Assembly: GCA_963816745.1 (NCBI GenBank)
Contig: CAWFLQ010000005.1
Location: forward strand, 248,001-312,000
Direction of reading: 5' to 3'
DNA: 64,000 nt
Source of the DNA: VAZQ01 sp963816745
GTDB taxonomy: Bacteria > Pseudomonadota > Alphaproteobacteria > Rhizobiales > Xanthobacteraceae
The translations under genes were made by a program, and so were the position numbers. The notes below the pieces were generated by a model. The model was not told the DNA's origin, made no database searches, and saw only the letters and a program-made list of their open reading frames with translations. Shown here piece by piece: positions 17,035-28,321 of this stretch. Position 1 is the stretch's first letter; every line of letters begins with the position of its first letter.

Positions 17035-17955
17035 ATGAACCTCAAGCATGTGCGCACCTTCATCGCCGTGGTGGATTACGGCGGCGTGTCTGGCGCGGCG
17101 GCTCATCTTCGGATCACGCAGCCCGCCCTATCGCGACAGATTCAATCCTTGCAAGATGAGGTCGGGCTCAAGCTTTTCGACCGCGTCAACCGCCGGCTGG
17201 TTCTCACGAGCAATGCCGAGGAATTCCTGCGCCAATGCCGTGGGCTGGCGGCTCAAGCCGACGCGGTGCTTGACAGCGCGCAGTCCCTCGGTGGCGGCAA
17301 GACCGGCGTTTTACGCATCGGCGCGGCACCACAGACAATTGCACGCTTTTTTCCCTCGTTCCTGCAACGTTATGAGCGCGAATATCCGAACGTTCGCGTG
17401 ACATTGGTCGAAGCCAGCGGCGCACGGCAGGTCGAAATGGTCACGAAGGGTGAACTTCACTTCGCTGTCACCATCGACTTCGGCGGACGGGAGCGGCTTG
17501 CAAGTCATCCGCTGCCGCCGGTCCCTTTGCTCGTTATTTCACACAAGCGTTACGGATTGGGCACCCGCGGCATCGTGGACCTGCGGCGTTTGAACGGAAT
17601 GCCCCTTCTCCTGGGCGAGCGCGAGTTCGCAGCGAGAACGATCTTCGACGCTGCCTGCCGCCTTGCCCGCATCGCACCCAATGTACGGTTCGAGGGGAGC
17701 GCACCCCATACGCTTGCGGCGCTGGCCGAGACCGGCCATGGCGTCGCCATCGTGCCCGGCACGCTCAAGTTCAACAGCAGGCGCGTCCGGATCTCGCGCC
17801 TGCAATTCAATGGCGAGCCGGTCGTACTCTCGATGGCCGTCCATTGGCAGGAGCAACGACCGTTGCCTCATCATGCGCGAGAGTTTCCCACTCTCTTTGC
17901 CACGCATGTTCGGAACGTCTTGCACGGACCCAGGCCCAGCAAACACGTCTCCTGA
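17035..17955 (+). CDS. LysR-family transcriptional regulator
   Basis: A 306-residue LysR protein. The N-terminal winged helix-turn-helix is plain (MNLKHVRTFIAVVDYGGVSG, then AAHLRITQPALSRQIQSLQ and EVGLKLFDRVNRRLVLTSNA). The rest is the effector-binding domain, with the family's GHGVAIVPGTL motif near residue 238. Divergent position and the palindromes upstream suggest it controls the substrate-binding protein gene at 15952-16929. The effector is unknown. Confidence 0.9.
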   Translation: MNLKHVRTFIAVVDYGGVSGAAAHLRITQPALSRQIQSLQDEVGLKLFDRVNRRLVLTSNAEEFLRQCRGLAAQADAVLDSAQSLGGGKTGVLRIGAAPQTIARFFPSFLQRYEREYPNVRVTLVEASGARQVEMVTKGELHFAVTIDFGGRERLASHPLPPVPLLVISHKRYGLGTRGIVDLRRLNGMPLLLGEREFAARTIFDAACRLARIAPNVRFEGSAPHTLAALAETGHGVAIVPGTLKFNSRRVRISRLQFNGEPVVLSMAVHWQEQRPLPHHAREFPTLFATHVRNVLHGPRPSKHVS

Positions 17956-17986
17956 TCAGCTCGCAATGAAGAGCCGGCGGCGCGCT

Positions 17987-18430
17987 TCAAATTCCGAGCA
18001 GAAGGCGCACGGCAAAGATCACCCACATGACCAGGAGCACCAGGGCGCTCGCTGCGAAGGCCGCGAACCGCTGGCCGACTTGATTGCTTGTCAGGTGGAT
18101 ATAGGCGTGCACGAGGCGCAATACGACGAACAGCCACGCCATGACCACGAACAGGAGATCGGCGTGGCGCGTGATGATTGCCAGGATGGTGAGCACATAG
18201 AACAGGACCGGCAGTTCGAGCTGGTTGTGATAGGCGTTGGCGATCTGGGTCTCTTGCTTCGGCCAGTTCGGCTGGCGCAGCGCTATGTCGCGCGGATGCA
18301 CGTCACCGCGCCGCACCGCCGCCACGCGCGCGCGGCCGGTCCAGAACAGCAGGAAGAGCGTGAGCGCGACCTGAACGAAGAGCGGCAGCAGGATGGCTTG
18401 AATGGACATGGATCTCGTCAACCCCCTCAC
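17987..18430 (-). CDS. MAPEG-family membrane protein
   Basis: A 147-residue protein with four hydrophobic segments and the family core (NWPKQETQIANAYHNQLELP, then FYVLTILAI). MAPEG proteins include membrane glutathione transferases; bacterial members are mostly uncharacterised. The first possible start at 18430 overlaps the stop of the methyltransferase gene (ATGA), which favours coupling, though an internal ATG (MSIQAILLP, 18409) gives a more usual N-terminus. Last gene of the leftward guaB-methyltransferase-MAPEG run. Confidence 0.82.
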   Translation of the reverse strand: MRGLTRSMSIQAILLPLFVQVALTLFLLFWTGRARVAAVRRGDVHPRDIALRQPNWPKQETQIANAYHNQLELPVLFYVLTILAIITRHADLLFVVMAWLFVVLRLVHAYIHLTSNQVGQRFAAFAASALVLLVMWVIFAVRLLLGI

Positions 18431-18984
18431 AGCTTGATGCTGATCGCAGTCTCGCGGTCCTCGTCCACGAAGGCGGTGAGCCAGGTCCGCTCGTCGAGCA
18501 GCGCCTCGCAGACCGCGTTGGCGGTCCCGCCGTGGTTGAGGTTGGCGGTGACCAGCACGCCACGCGGCCGCAAGAGACGATGCAGCTCCGCGTGCAGCTG
18601 CGGTACCGGCGAATGGCCGTCGAAAAACGCCAGGTCGTAGCCGGGCTCGAGCGTCGGCAGCACGTCGCCGAAGTCGCCCTCGTGCACGGTCACGCGTTTA
18701 TCCATCCCGGCAGCCACTATGTGGCCGCGCGCAAGCCGCACGTGGTCCGGATCGCGCTCGACGGTATCGATGCGGGCGCCGGGCGCGCCTTGGGCGAAGT
18801 TCAGCGCGGTGTAGCCGAGCGCGGTGCCGAGCTCGAGGATGCGCTTGGCGGCGGTGGCTGCGGCCAGTGTGGCGAGCAGCGCGCCGTTGCCGTAGGGCCA
18901 GGTACCGCAGCCGTGCTTGGCACGATGCGCCAGGGTCGCGGAGCGCACCTGCGCGAATGGATCAGCCGGCTTCTTTTGCGCCAT
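18427..18984 (-). CDS. Class I SAM-dependent O-methyltransferase-like protein
   Basis: A 185-residue methyltransferase fold: RILELGTALGYTALNFA is the SAM-binding glycine-rich loop, IDTVERDPDHVRLAR the acidic strand, and YDLAFFDGHSPVPQLHAELH the metal/catalytic Asp strand of the catechol O-methyltransferase-like group. The substrate is unknown. It starts 14 bases after the guaB stop on the same strand, so it is probably cotranscribed with guaB. It lacks the longer N-terminus of CCoAOMT enzymes. Confidence 0.75.
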   Translation of the reverse strand: MAQKKPADPFAQVRSATLAHRAKHGCGTWPYGNGALLATLAAATAAKRILELGTALGYTALNFAQGAPGARIDTVERDPDHVRLARGHIVAAGMDKRVTVHEGDFGDVLPTLEPGYDLAFFDGHSPVPQLHAELHRLLRPRGVLVTANLNHGGTANAVCEALLDERTWLTAFVDEDRETAISIKL

Positions 18985-18998
18985 GAAAATGCTGAGAG

Positions 18999-20494
<1,496 letters not shown>

Positions 20495-20759
20495 CGCCAA
20501 CTCCAGTGCCCGGCTCGGGCTTTATCGGCGGGCCGTCCGGAACCTTAGATAGGTTCCGATTCTGCGGCGAAACAGCGGTCCCGCGCGCGATTGACGGCCC
20601 GTTTTGGGTTGGCGCCGGTCGATAGCACGGCTCGCCCGCGAATCCTAGCGATTTGGCGGCAATTCACCGAAAGGTGTGGATTCTTGCGTGGAATGCTCAC
20701 CGGAACGGACTATACCCTGCCGGCGCAAAGTCCGTCCGAGAGGTCCAGCTCTGCAATCC

Positions 20760-22185
20760 ATGCCGGCCAAACGCATCGTGCCGCTGATCGTGGCGGTCGC
20801 CCTGTTCATGGAAAACATGGACTCGACCGTGATCGCCACCTCGCTGCCGGCGATCGCCGCCGATATCGGCACCAGCCCGCTCACGCTCAAGCTCGCGGTC
20901 ACCTCGTATCTCCTGTCGCTCGCGGTCTTCATCCCGGTCAGCGGCTGGACCGCCGACCGCTTCGGCGCGCTCACGGTGTTCCGCGCCGCGATCGCGGTCT
21001 TCATGCTGGGATCGATCGGCTGCGCGCTGTCGGGCACGCTCACGCAGTTCGTCGCCGCGCGCATCCTCGAAGGCATGGGCGGCGCGATGATGACCCCGGT
21101 GGCGCGCCTGATCCTGGTGCGCAGCGTGGACCGGCGCGAGCTGATCAACGCCATGATCTGGGTCACGCTGCCGGCGCTGATCGGGCCGCTCATCGGCCCG
21201 GCGCTCGGCGGCTTCATCACCACCTACATTTCCTGGCACTGGATCTTCCTCATCAACATCCCGATCGGGCTCGCCGGCATCGTGTTGGCGACGATCTTCA
21301 TCGAGGACGTGAAGGCGGAGACGCCCGATCCGTTCGACCTCGTCGGCGCGGTGCTCGCCGGCCTCGGCATCGGCGGGCTGGTGTTCGGCGGCTCCCTGCT
21401 CGGGCTCAATTTCCTGCCGACCGGCGTGGTGATCGCGCTCATCGTCGCCGGCGCGGTCGCGACCTATGCCTATGTCCTGCATGCGCGGCGCACACCCGCG
21501 CCGGTGCTCGACCTGTCGCTGCTGCAAATCCCGACCATGCGCGCCGCGGTCGTCGGCGGCTTCATCTACCGTGCCGGCATCGGGGCGATGCCGTTCCTGC
21601 TTCCGCTCCTGCTCCAGCTCGGCTTCGGCCTCACGCCATTCCAGTCCGGCCTGATCACGCTCTCGAACGTCGTCGGCGCCATGGGCATGAAGACGGTCAT
21701 TCCGATCATTCTCCGGCGCTTCGGATTCCGCCAAGTTCTGGTGGTGAATGCATTGATCAGCGCGGTGTTCGTCGCGGCCTGCGCGACGTTTACGCCGGGC
21801 GTGCCATTTGCATGGATCGTCGGCGTTCTGCGTCATCGGCGGCTTCTTCCGCTCGCTCGAGTTCACCAGCCTCAACACCATCGCCTATGCCGACGTCGAC
21901 AACCGCCGCATGAGCCGCGCGACCTCGCTGGTCGCAGTCGCCCAACAGGTATCGATCTCGGTCGGCGTCGCCATCGGCGCGCTTGTGGTGGACCTGACGC
22001 TGTTGGCGCGCGGGCGTACCACGATCACCGCCGCCGACTTCCAGCCGGCATACATCACCATCGCCCTGATCTCTGCCTGCGCGTTTTTCTTCTTTGTACG
22101 ATTGCCGACTGATGCCGGCGCGGAACTGGCGCGGCGCACACCGGCGGCAGGGCCGACCGAGGCGACCGACCAGAAGCTCAGCTAG
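20760..22185 (+). CDS. MFS exporter of the DHA2 (EmrB/QacA) type, one frameshift
   Basis: The start MPAKRIVPLIVAVALFMENM at 20760 is followed by D-S-T-V-I-A-T-S-L-P, the DHA2 motif D1, and motif A (GWTADRFGALTVFRA). Fourteen or so hydrophobic segments follow. At about 21831 one extra C moves the frame; the second part continues with VIGGFFRSLEFTSLN and AYADVDNRRMSRATSL to the stop at 22185. It probably exports drugs or toxic compounds by proton antiport. It stands alone; the 3' end overlaps the convergent isomerase gene by eight bases. Confidence 0.82.
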
Positions 22186-22951
22186 CCAGCAGCCGCGCTT
22201 TGAGTTGGTCCACCCAGCCCTCCCCGCGCAACCAGGATTGCAGGGTGGATGCGCGCGGCGCCTGACCATCGATCGCTTCGACGGCGCGCCACGCCAGGCA
22301 CAGATTGCAGGACATCACGGGCGCTCCCGCCCATCCGATGGCGCTCGCGATCGGCGCGAGCGTCGGCATGCCGGTGCCGAGCATGACGATCGCGTCGAGC
22401 GGCTTGTGCTCGAGCGAGCGCAGGGCCTGCGTCGCGCTCGAGCCGGCAAGGCTGTAGATCGGATGGAAGGCGCTTTCGGCATTGAAGACGTTGGCGACCT
22501 CGATCACGTCGAGACCGTGACTTTGCCAATAGGCGATGCTCGCACGGTTGAGGTCGTCCGGATAAGGCGACACAAGGCCGATGCGGACCGCCTTCAGTAC
22601 GGTCAGGGCGTCAACGACCGCCAGCGCCGCGGTAATGAAGGGATAGCCGTTCTGCGCCGCAAGCTCCCGCACCACGCTCGCCTCGCGCTCGCGCCCGGCC
22701 AGATAGGACGCGCCGGTGCAGGCGGCCGCGACCACGCTCACCGGCGCATTGGCGAACTGCCGCAGGGCGGCGCCGTAGTTGGCGAAGTAGTCGATCAGGC
22801 GCGCCGAAATCGTGCCCTTGTCGCTCATCAGCCGGGCGTTGATCATCGCCACGCCGGGCGGCCACAGCAGATTGAACTCGGGCTCCACCGTGGTGTTGGC
22901 CTGCGGCGTGAGCATCCCGACCAGGCCGCGCGGGGCGTATTCAAGCGACAT
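22178..22951 (-). CDS. Maleate cis-trans isomerase / arylmalonate decarboxylase-like (Asp/Glu racemase superfamily)
   Basis: A 257-residue protein of the Asp/Glu racemase superfamily. The N-terminal GLVGMLTPQANTTVEPEFN is typical of this branch. Two cysteines in the expected places, AAACTGASYLAG near residue 77 and VMSCNLCLAW near residue 218, suggest a two-cysteine isomerase or racemase, not a single-cysteine arylmalonate decarboxylase. It is the last gene of a leftward operon with a TctC-type binding protein and an FAD monooxygenase, so it probably acts on a dicarboxylic ring-cleavage or side-chain product. Confidence 0.75.
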   Translation of the reverse strand: MSLEYAPRGLVGMLTPQANTTVEPEFNLLWPPGVAMINARLMSDKGTISARLIDYFANYGAALRQFANAPVSVVAAACTGASYLAGREREASVVRELAAQNGYPFITAALAVVDALTVLKAVRIGLVSPYPDDLNRASIAYWQSHGLDVIEVANVFNAESAFHPIYSLAGSSATQALRSLEHKPLDAIVMLGTGMPTLAPIASAIGWAGAPVMSCNLCLAWRAVEAIDGQAPRASTLQSWLRGEGWVDQLKARLLAS

Positions 22952-22966
22952 GCCGGAAATCTCTTC

Positions 22967-23971
22967 TCATTGCGGCGCCTGCGCTCCGGATTCCTTGACG
23001 ACCTTGCCGAGCCGGACGACGTCGCGGGCCACGATGGCCCCAAGCTCTTCCGGTGTGCCCGGAATGACGGATACCACCTGCGGCAGCAACTTGTTCTTCA
23101 CATCGTCGCTTTGCAGTGCCTTGACGAACTCGTCGTTGAGCTTGCGGACGACGGCGGCCGGCGTGCCGGCGGGCGCGAACAGTCCGAACCACTGCTCCAT
23201 CTGGACCTCGGGAAATCCGGCCTCGGACATGGTCGGAATTTCCGGGATGCGCGGATGGCGCTGCGTTCCCGCGATCGCCAGCAAACGGAGCTTGCCGCTT
23301 TCGACGTGGCCGCCGGTCGAGACGTAGGACGCGAACAGCATGTCCATCCGCCCCGCGACCGTGTCAGTCACGGCGGGTGCAATGCCACGATACGGCACGT
23401 GCACCAGCTTGGCGCCGCTGTGCTTGGCGAACAATTCGCCGAGCAGGTGCCCGCCGGTTCCGACCCCTTGCGATCCGTAGCTCAGTCCCTCCGGCTTCGA
23501 CTTGGCGAGCGCGACCAGCTCGGCGGCTGACCTCGCCGGGCTCGCCTCCGGAACAGTCAGGATGTTGTTGAACGAGATCAGCGCAGTAATCGGCTGGAAG
23601 TCCTTCACCGGATCGAACCGCAGGTCGGCGTAGAGGGAGGAATTGATGGCGTGCGTGCCGGTGTGGCCCATCATCAGGAGGTAGCCGTCGGGCGGCGCAT
23701 TCTTGATCGCCATCGCGGCAACGTTGCCCGCCCCGCCCGGCCGGTTGTCGATGACGATCGTCTGCTTGAGGCTTTCGGCCACCTTCTGCGCCAGGAGCCG
23801 CATCACGATGTCGGAGCTGCCGCCGGGCGGGAACGGCACGATCAGCGTGACGGTGCGCGAGGGGTATTCGTCCGCCTGCGCGATGGTGGCTGGCACGATG
23901 GCGAGGAGAGCCGCACATAGCGCGAGAGTTGTGCCACGCAGTACCGGTTTGATCGCCAAATTCATCTTCAA
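22967..23971 (-). CDS. Tripartite tricarboxylate transporter substrate-binding protein (Bug/TctC family)
   Basis: A 334-residue periplasmic protein. After a signal peptide (ALCAALLAIVPATIAQA) comes the hallmark YPSRTVTLIVPFPPGGSSD, followed by DNRPGGAGNVAA and PPDGYLLMMGHTGTHA. Such proteins bind carboxylates; many copies are orphans with no TctAB membrane partner, as here. Genes on both sides are 15 and 31 bases away on the same strand, so its ligand is probably the substrate of the neighbouring monooxygenase or isomerase. Confidence 0.88.
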   Translation of the reverse strand: MKMNLAIKPVLRGTTLALCAALLAIVPATIAQADEYPSRTVTLIVPFPPGGSSDIVMRLLAQKVAESLKQTIVIDNRPGGAGNVAAMAIKNAPPDGYLLMMGHTGTHAINSSLYADLRFDPVKDFQPITALISFNNILTVPEASPARSAAELVALAKSKPEGLSYGSQGVGTGGHLLGELFAKHSGAKLVHVPYRGIAPAVTDTVAGRMDMLFASYVSTGGHVESGKLRLLAIAGTQRHPRIPEIPTMSEAGFPEVQMEQWFGLFAPAGTPAAVVRKLNDEFVKALQSDDVKNKLLPQVVSVIPGTPEELGAIVARDVVRLGKVVKESGAQAPQ

Positions 23972-24002
23972 CTCCGTTTGTCTGTCGTTCTGCCCGGCAT
24001 AT

Positions 24003-25205
24003 TCATTCCGTGGCCGCGGCGCGCCGCAGCCCTTCGATCATGGAGGATTTCAAGAGATAGGCTTTGAGTTTCGGCGGATCGGCGATCGTGCGCTGGAGGT
24101 CCGCGAGCATCTCCCGGCGCCGCTGCGGATCGCGCTCCTGCATGCGGGTGCGGTTGCGATGCGACTGCTGGATGATCTCCTCCTCGGCGATCGGCCGCCG
24201 CTGCCGCTCGTAGCGGTCGAGGATGCGCTCGTCGGCGCCGTCCTGGAGCACGGCCGTGAGCTTCTCGGCGAGGTTGAAGGCGTCGTGAATGCCGCCGTTC
24301 ATGCCCATTCCGCCCGAGGGGCTGTTGAGATGCGCGGCGTCGCCGGCGAGGAAGACGCGGCCCTTGCGGTAGGTCGCCGCGAGCCGCCGATGAATACGAT
24401 ACGGCCTCGTTTCCAGCACGTCGATGTCGGCATCCGGCACGATGTCGTGCAGCAGGTCCTGGAGGCCTTGGTCGGTCAGCGCCTGCTCGGTGCTCTGGCC
24501 CTCGCGCGCGTAGAGGCTGGCGCGCCACACGCCGGGCAGGCGCAGCAGGCTGAACGTCCCGCTCGGCTTCCAGCAATAGGACACGTTGGACAGGCCTTCG
24601 AGCCGCTCGTGGAACGGAAACCGCGTGGTCGCGAGGATCGTGGTCTCGGGATAGATGTCGCCCGACAAGTCGATGTCGAGTGCCTTGCGCACGGCGCTGC
24701 GCGCGCCGTCGGCGCCGATTACATAGTCCGCCCCGAAGGTTTGCTCGCCGTCCGGCGACGACGCGTGGACTTCGACCCTGTCGCCGGTCTGCCGCACGCC
24801 GGTGACCGGGGTCGAGAACAGGAGCGTGACGCTCGGCAGTGTACCGAGCGCCGCCAGCACGAACCGGCAGTACTTCGACTGCTCGCATTGCAGGCGATAG
24901 GGATGGTCGGTCTCGCCCGCGAGCATCGCGAGGTCGAACACCGCGCGCTCGCCGGATGGATGCATGCGGATCTGCCAGGTCGGGCAGATCAGGCCCGCCG
25001 CCACCATCCGCTCGGTGATGCCGAAGGGCGCCAGCATGTCGAGCGTGGGCGGATGGAAGGTCGAGGCGCGCAGCTCCTCGGATATCGCCTCCTCGGCTTC
25101 GAGGACCGTGACGGAAATGCCCTTGGCGCCGAGCAGCAGCGCTGCGGTCAACCCGACCGGACCGGCGCCCGCGATCAGCACATGCGGTTCGTGGCGATGG
25201 TCCAT
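24003..25205 (-). CDS. FAD-dependent aromatic-ring monooxygenase (PheA/TfdB-like)
   Basis: A 400-residue class A flavoprotein hydroxylase. The motifs are in order: VLIAGAGPVGLTAALLLGAK (dinucleotide fold), DYVIGADGARSAVRKAL (DG motif) and VFLAGDAAHLNSPSGGMGMN (GD motif for FAD). The family hydroxylates phenolic or N-heterocyclic acids with NAD(P)H and O2. It is the first gene of the leftward operon and lies divergent from the GntR gene with 125 bases between. The substrate is not predictable. Confidence 0.85.
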   Translation of the reverse strand: MDHRHEPHVLIAGAGPVGLTAALLLGAKGISVTVLEAEEAISEELRASTFHPPTLDMLAPFGITERMVAAGLICPTWQIRMHPSGERAVFDLAMLAGETDHPYRLQCEQSKYCRFVLAALGTLPSVTLLFSTPVTGVRQTGDRVEVHASSPDGEQTFGADYVIGADGARSAVRKALDIDLSGDIYPETTILATTRFPFHERLEGLSNVSYCWKPSGTFSLLRLPGVWRASLYAREGQSTEQALTDQGLQDLLHDIVPDADIDVLETRPYRIHRRLAATYRKGRVFLAGDAAHLNSPSGGMGMNGGIHDAFNLAEKLTAVLQDGADERILDRYERQRRPIAEEEIIQQSHRNRTRMQERDPQRRREMLADLQRTIADPPKLKAYLLKSSMIEGLRRAAATE

Positions 25206-25278
25206 TCAGCGTACTGGCTCATGACGTGCCCCGGCCGGCATCTGTCGTGAAGGCCGAGTGTTGTGAATGCCGAACTTT

Positions 25279-25294
25279 GTATGATAAATAATAC
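25279..25294. promoter_or_regulatory. Near-perfect palindrome between divergent operons, probable GntR operator
   Basis: GTATGAT-AA-ATAATAC has 6 of 7 paired positions and sits in the short AT-rich patch between the monooxygenase and GntR genes. The GTAT...ATAC ends fit the loose pattern of HutC-subfamily GntR sites. It is 37 bases before the GntR start, a good place to repress both directions. Confidence 0.45.
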
Positions 25295-25330
25295 CAAGGA
25301 AGGCGCTATCGGCGCAACCGAGGATGCTGC

Positions 25331-26149
25331 ATGGCTGAACGTCTCAGCGAGGCCAAGGCGCGGCAGGTCTACCTGGTGTTGCGGGATCGCATCCTCAGCA
25401 GCGCCATTGCGTCCGGCGCCCGGCTTCCCACCGAAAACGATCTGGCAAGGTACCACCGCGTATCGCGCGTCACCGTGCGCCGCGCGTTGGCGGAGCTCGC
25501 GCGCGAGCGGCTGATCGAGCGGCGCCGCAGCCGCGGCACCCGCGTGATCTATCAGCCGTCGTCGGCGCCGATGACCGCCGACATCGCGGGCGTGCTCGCG
25601 AGCCTCGTCGAGATGGGCGAGCGCACGTCGAGCAGGCTCCTGGCGTTCGACAACGTCCCCGCGACCGGACCAGCCGCCGAAGCGTTGCGCCTCGCGCCGA
25701 ACGAAACCATGCAGCGCTCGGTCCGCATGCGCGCAATCAGGGGAATGCCGTTCTCCTACCTGACCGCCCACGTGCCGGCGCACATCGGCGCCACCTACAC
25801 CAAGCAGGAGCTGGCCACCCTGCCCCTGCTCGCATTGCTCGAGCGGTCCGGCGTGAAGATCGATCGTGCCTCGCAGCGCATCAGCGCGGTGCTGGCGACG
25901 CCCGAGACCGCGCGCGCGCTCAAGGTCCGCGTCGGTTCGCCGCTGATCGAGCTGGTACGCGTGGTTTATGATCGCAACAGCCGCGGGGTCGAGCACTTGC
26001 ACGCACTCTATCGGCCCGACCGCTACAATCTCGAAATGGAGCTGGTGCGCTCGGGCAAGGGCAATGCCGGAACCTGGGCGCCGGTCGGCGGCGTCAAAGG
26101 CCGCAGCAAACGTCGCAGCAACGGCAAGATCAACGCAGAAAGTACCTGA
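25331..26149 (+). CDS. GntR-family regulator with UTRA (HutC-type) effector domain
   Basis: A 272-residue regulator. The N-terminal winged helix is clear: QVYLVLRDRILSSAIASG, LPTENDLARYHRVSRVTVRR and ALAELARERLIERRRSRGTR. The C-terminal UTRA domain binds a small effector (region VRMRAIRGMPFSYLTAHVP to IELVRVVYDRNSRGVEHLHA). It stands at the head of the rightward catabolic operon and between the two divergent operons, so it probably controls both. The 17-base gap to the next gene suggests it is cotranscribed with the transporter. Confidence 0.88.
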   Translation: MAERLSEAKARQVYLVLRDRILSSAIASGARLPTENDLARYHRVSRVTVRRALAELARERLIERRRSRGTRVIYQPSSAPMTADIAGVLASLVEMGERTSSRLLAFDNVPATGPAAEALRLAPNETMQRSVRMRAIRGMPFSYLTAHVPAHIGATYTKQELATLPLLALLERSGVKIDRASQRISAVLATPETARALKVRVGSPLIELVRVVYDRNSRGVEHLHALYRPDRYNLEMELVRSGKGNAGTWAPVGGVKGRSKRRSNGKINAEST

Positions 26150-26165
26150 CAAGGGAGCAGTCGTC

Positions 26166-27404
26166 ATGGTGAAGGATCGTGCAAGCTTCAATCGCCGTAA
26201 ATTCCTCCAGACCTCGGCACTGGGCGCCGCTGCAGCCGCGACCGGGATCGTCGCGGCGCCGTCGGTGCTGCGCGCGCAAGGCGCGGCAGTGAAGCTCGGC
26301 GTGCTGCATCCGGTCTCGGGCGCCTTCTCCTATTCCGGCCAGCAGGGCCGTCTCGGCGCCGTGCTCGCGGTCGAGGAGATCAACGCAACTGGCGGCATCA
26401 AGGCGCTGGGCGGTGCCAAGATCGAGGCCGTGCTGGGCGATGCGCAATCGACGCCGGACGGCGGCAATGCCGAGGTCGAGAAGATGAACGCGGCCGGCGT
26501 CGCGGCCATCGTCGGCGGCTATGCCAGCTCGATCTGCCTCGCCGCCAGCCAGACCGCGGCACGCTATGATCTGCCCTACATGGTCGATGTCGGCGTCGCC
26601 GACAACATCGTCACGCGCGGGCTGAAGAACACCTTCCGCTTCGGCCCCGGCTTCGGCGTCGTCGCCAAGACCGCGCTCGACAATCTCGTCACCATCAACG
26701 ACCAGGGTGGCAAGGCCGCAAAGACCGTGATGATCGTGCACGAAGATTCCCTGTTCGGTTCGGGGCTGGCCAAGCTCCTCAACGCGCAACTGCCCGAGCG
26801 CGGCTTTCAGGTGTTGGAGACCATCCCGCATCCGACGCCGACGCGCGATTTCAACAACGTCGTGCTCAAGATCAAGGCGCAGAACCCCGATCTCGTCATC
26901 CCGGCGAACTACTACAACGAGTACGTGCTGCTCGCGCGCACCATGCAGCAGCAGCGCGTGCGGCCGAAGGGCATCTATTCCGTGCTGGGCGGCGCGGCCT
27001 CGTCCTACAAGTTCGTGAAAGAATTCCCCGAGGCGGCGCAATACATCATGGACTGCAATCATTGGTTCGATCCGCGCAATCCCAAGGCGGTCGCGCTCAA
27101 GAAGAAGACCGAGGACAAGGGCGAATTCTACACCTACGAGGTGTTCATGAACTATTCCTGCGTGCTGCTGGTCGCAGACGCGATCGAGCGCGCCGGCAGC
27201 GCCGACCGCGCCAAGATCATCCCGGCGCTCGACAGCTCGACCTTCTCCGGCCACGTGATGCCCTACGGGCCGACCAAGTTCGTCAACGGCCAGAACCAGG
27301 GTGCGGCACCGGTCAACACACAGGTGCTCGGCAACGACATCCAGGTCATCTATCCGGCGACGTTCGCATCGGCGAAGCCGGTGTTCCCGATGCCGCGCGC
27401 CTGA
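26166..27404 (+). CDS. ABC transporter substrate-binding protein, branched-chain amino acid/amide type, Tat signal
   Basis: A 412-residue Peripla_BP_6 protein. The ATG at 26166 has AAGGGAG nine bases upstream. The N-terminus has a twin-arginine signal (FNRRKFLQTSALGAAAAATG, cleavage near LRAQG), which predicts export in folded form. The core shows VKLGVLHPVSGAFSYSGQQG, AVEEINATGGI and VGGYASSICLAASQTAARY. With LivHMGF directly downstream it forms a full HAAT importer. The ligand may be an amide or aromatic acid, not necessarily an amino acid. Confidence 0.88.
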   Translation: MVKDRASFNRRKFLQTSALGAAAAATGIVAAPSVLRAQGAAVKLGVLHPVSGAFSYSGQQGRLGAVLAVEEINATGGIKALGGAKIEAVLGDAQSTPDGGNAEVEKMNAAGVAAIVGGYASSICLAASQTAARYDLPYMVDVGVADNIVTRGLKNTFRFGPGFGVVAKTALDNLVTINDQGGKAAKTVMIVHEDSLFGSGLAKLLNAQLPERGFQVLETIPHPTPTRDFNNVVLKIKAQNPDLVIPANYYNEYVLLARTMQQQRVRPKGIYSVLGGAASSYKFVKEFPEAAQYIMDCNHWFDPRNPKAVALKKKTEDKGEFYTYEVFMNYSCVLLVADAIERAGSADRAKIIPALDSSTFSGHVMPYGPTKFVNGQNQGAAPVNTQVLGNDIQVIYPATFASAKPVFPMPRA

Positions 27405-27448
27405 CGGCATGCGGCGGCGCCCTTGTGGCGCCGCCGCGCTGATCGCAC

Positions 27449-28321
27449 ATGCTGTCGCCGACCATCCTGGTACCCGCGATCCTCAACGGGCTCATGACCG
27501 GCGCCGTCTATGCGCTGGTCGCGCTCGGCCTGACGCTGATCTACGGCGTGCTACACATCATCAATTTCGCGCACGGCGCATTGCTGACAGCCGCGATGTT
27601 TGCGGCTTTCTTCGCGCACCGGCTGCTCGGGCTCGATCCCTATCTCGCCGCGATCGTGCTCACGCCGCTGTTCTTCGCCTTCGGCTACGCCTTGCAGCGC
27701 TTCGTCATCGGGCCGGCCTCGCACGGCGAGGACCGCAATATCCTGCTGGTCACGCTCGGGCTCGCCGTGGTGATCGAGAACGCCCTGCTCTACGCGTTCC
27801 GCGCCGACACCCGTACGATCAATCTCGACTACGCCTTCGACGTCGTCGATCTCGGCATCGCATATCTTGCGGTGCCGCGCGTCGTCGCCTTCGGCGTCGT
27901 CGTCATCGTGGCGCTGATCCTGTGGCTGGTCATGAGCTTCACCGACACCGGCAAGGCCATTCGCGCCGTCGCCAAGGAGAAGCTCGGCGCCGAGCTGTCG
28001 GGGATCGACGTCGCGCATATCTACGCGGTGACGTTCGGCCTCGGCACCGCTTGCCTCGCCATCGCCGCCTGCCTCCTGATCCCGACCTATTACGTCAATC
28101 CGCATGCCGGCAACGCCTTCGTGCTCATCGCCTTCACCATCGTGGTGCTCGGCGGCATGGGGTCGGTGGCGGGCGCGCTCCTGGGCGGCCTGTTCGTCGG
28201 CGTGGTCGAGAGCCTGTCGGGGCTTTGGCTGGGCGAGTCGCTCGGCCAGATCGGCATCTTCGTGATGTTCATTCTGGTGTTGCTGTTCCGCCCGAGCGGC
28301 CTGTTCGGGGAGCGCGCATGA
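27449..28321 (+). CDS. livH: Branched-chain-type ABC transporter permease LivH
   Basis: A 290-residue inner-membrane permease of about eight segments. Family motifs are GAVYALVALGLTLIYGVLHI near the N-terminus, FAHGALLTAAMFAAFF, and NAFVLIAFTIVVLGGMGSVA with the EAA-like loop near the C-terminus. It pairs with the LivM gene, whose ATG overlaps its stop (ATGA). Forty-four bases separate it from the binding-protein gene. Confidence 0.88.
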   Translation: MLSPTILVPAILNGLMTGAVYALVALGLTLIYGVLHIINFAHGALLTAAMFAAFFAHRLLGLDPYLAAIVLTPLFFAFGYALQRFVIGPASHGEDRNILLVTLGLAVVIENALLYAFRADTRTINLDYAFDVVDLGIAYLAVPRVVAFGVVVIVALILWLVMSFTDTGKAIRAVAKEKLGAELSGIDVAHIYAVTFGLGTACLAIAACLLIPTYYVNPHAGNAFVLIAFTIVVLGGMGSVAGALLGGLFVGVVESLSGLWLGESLGQIGIFVMFILVLLFRPSGLFGERA

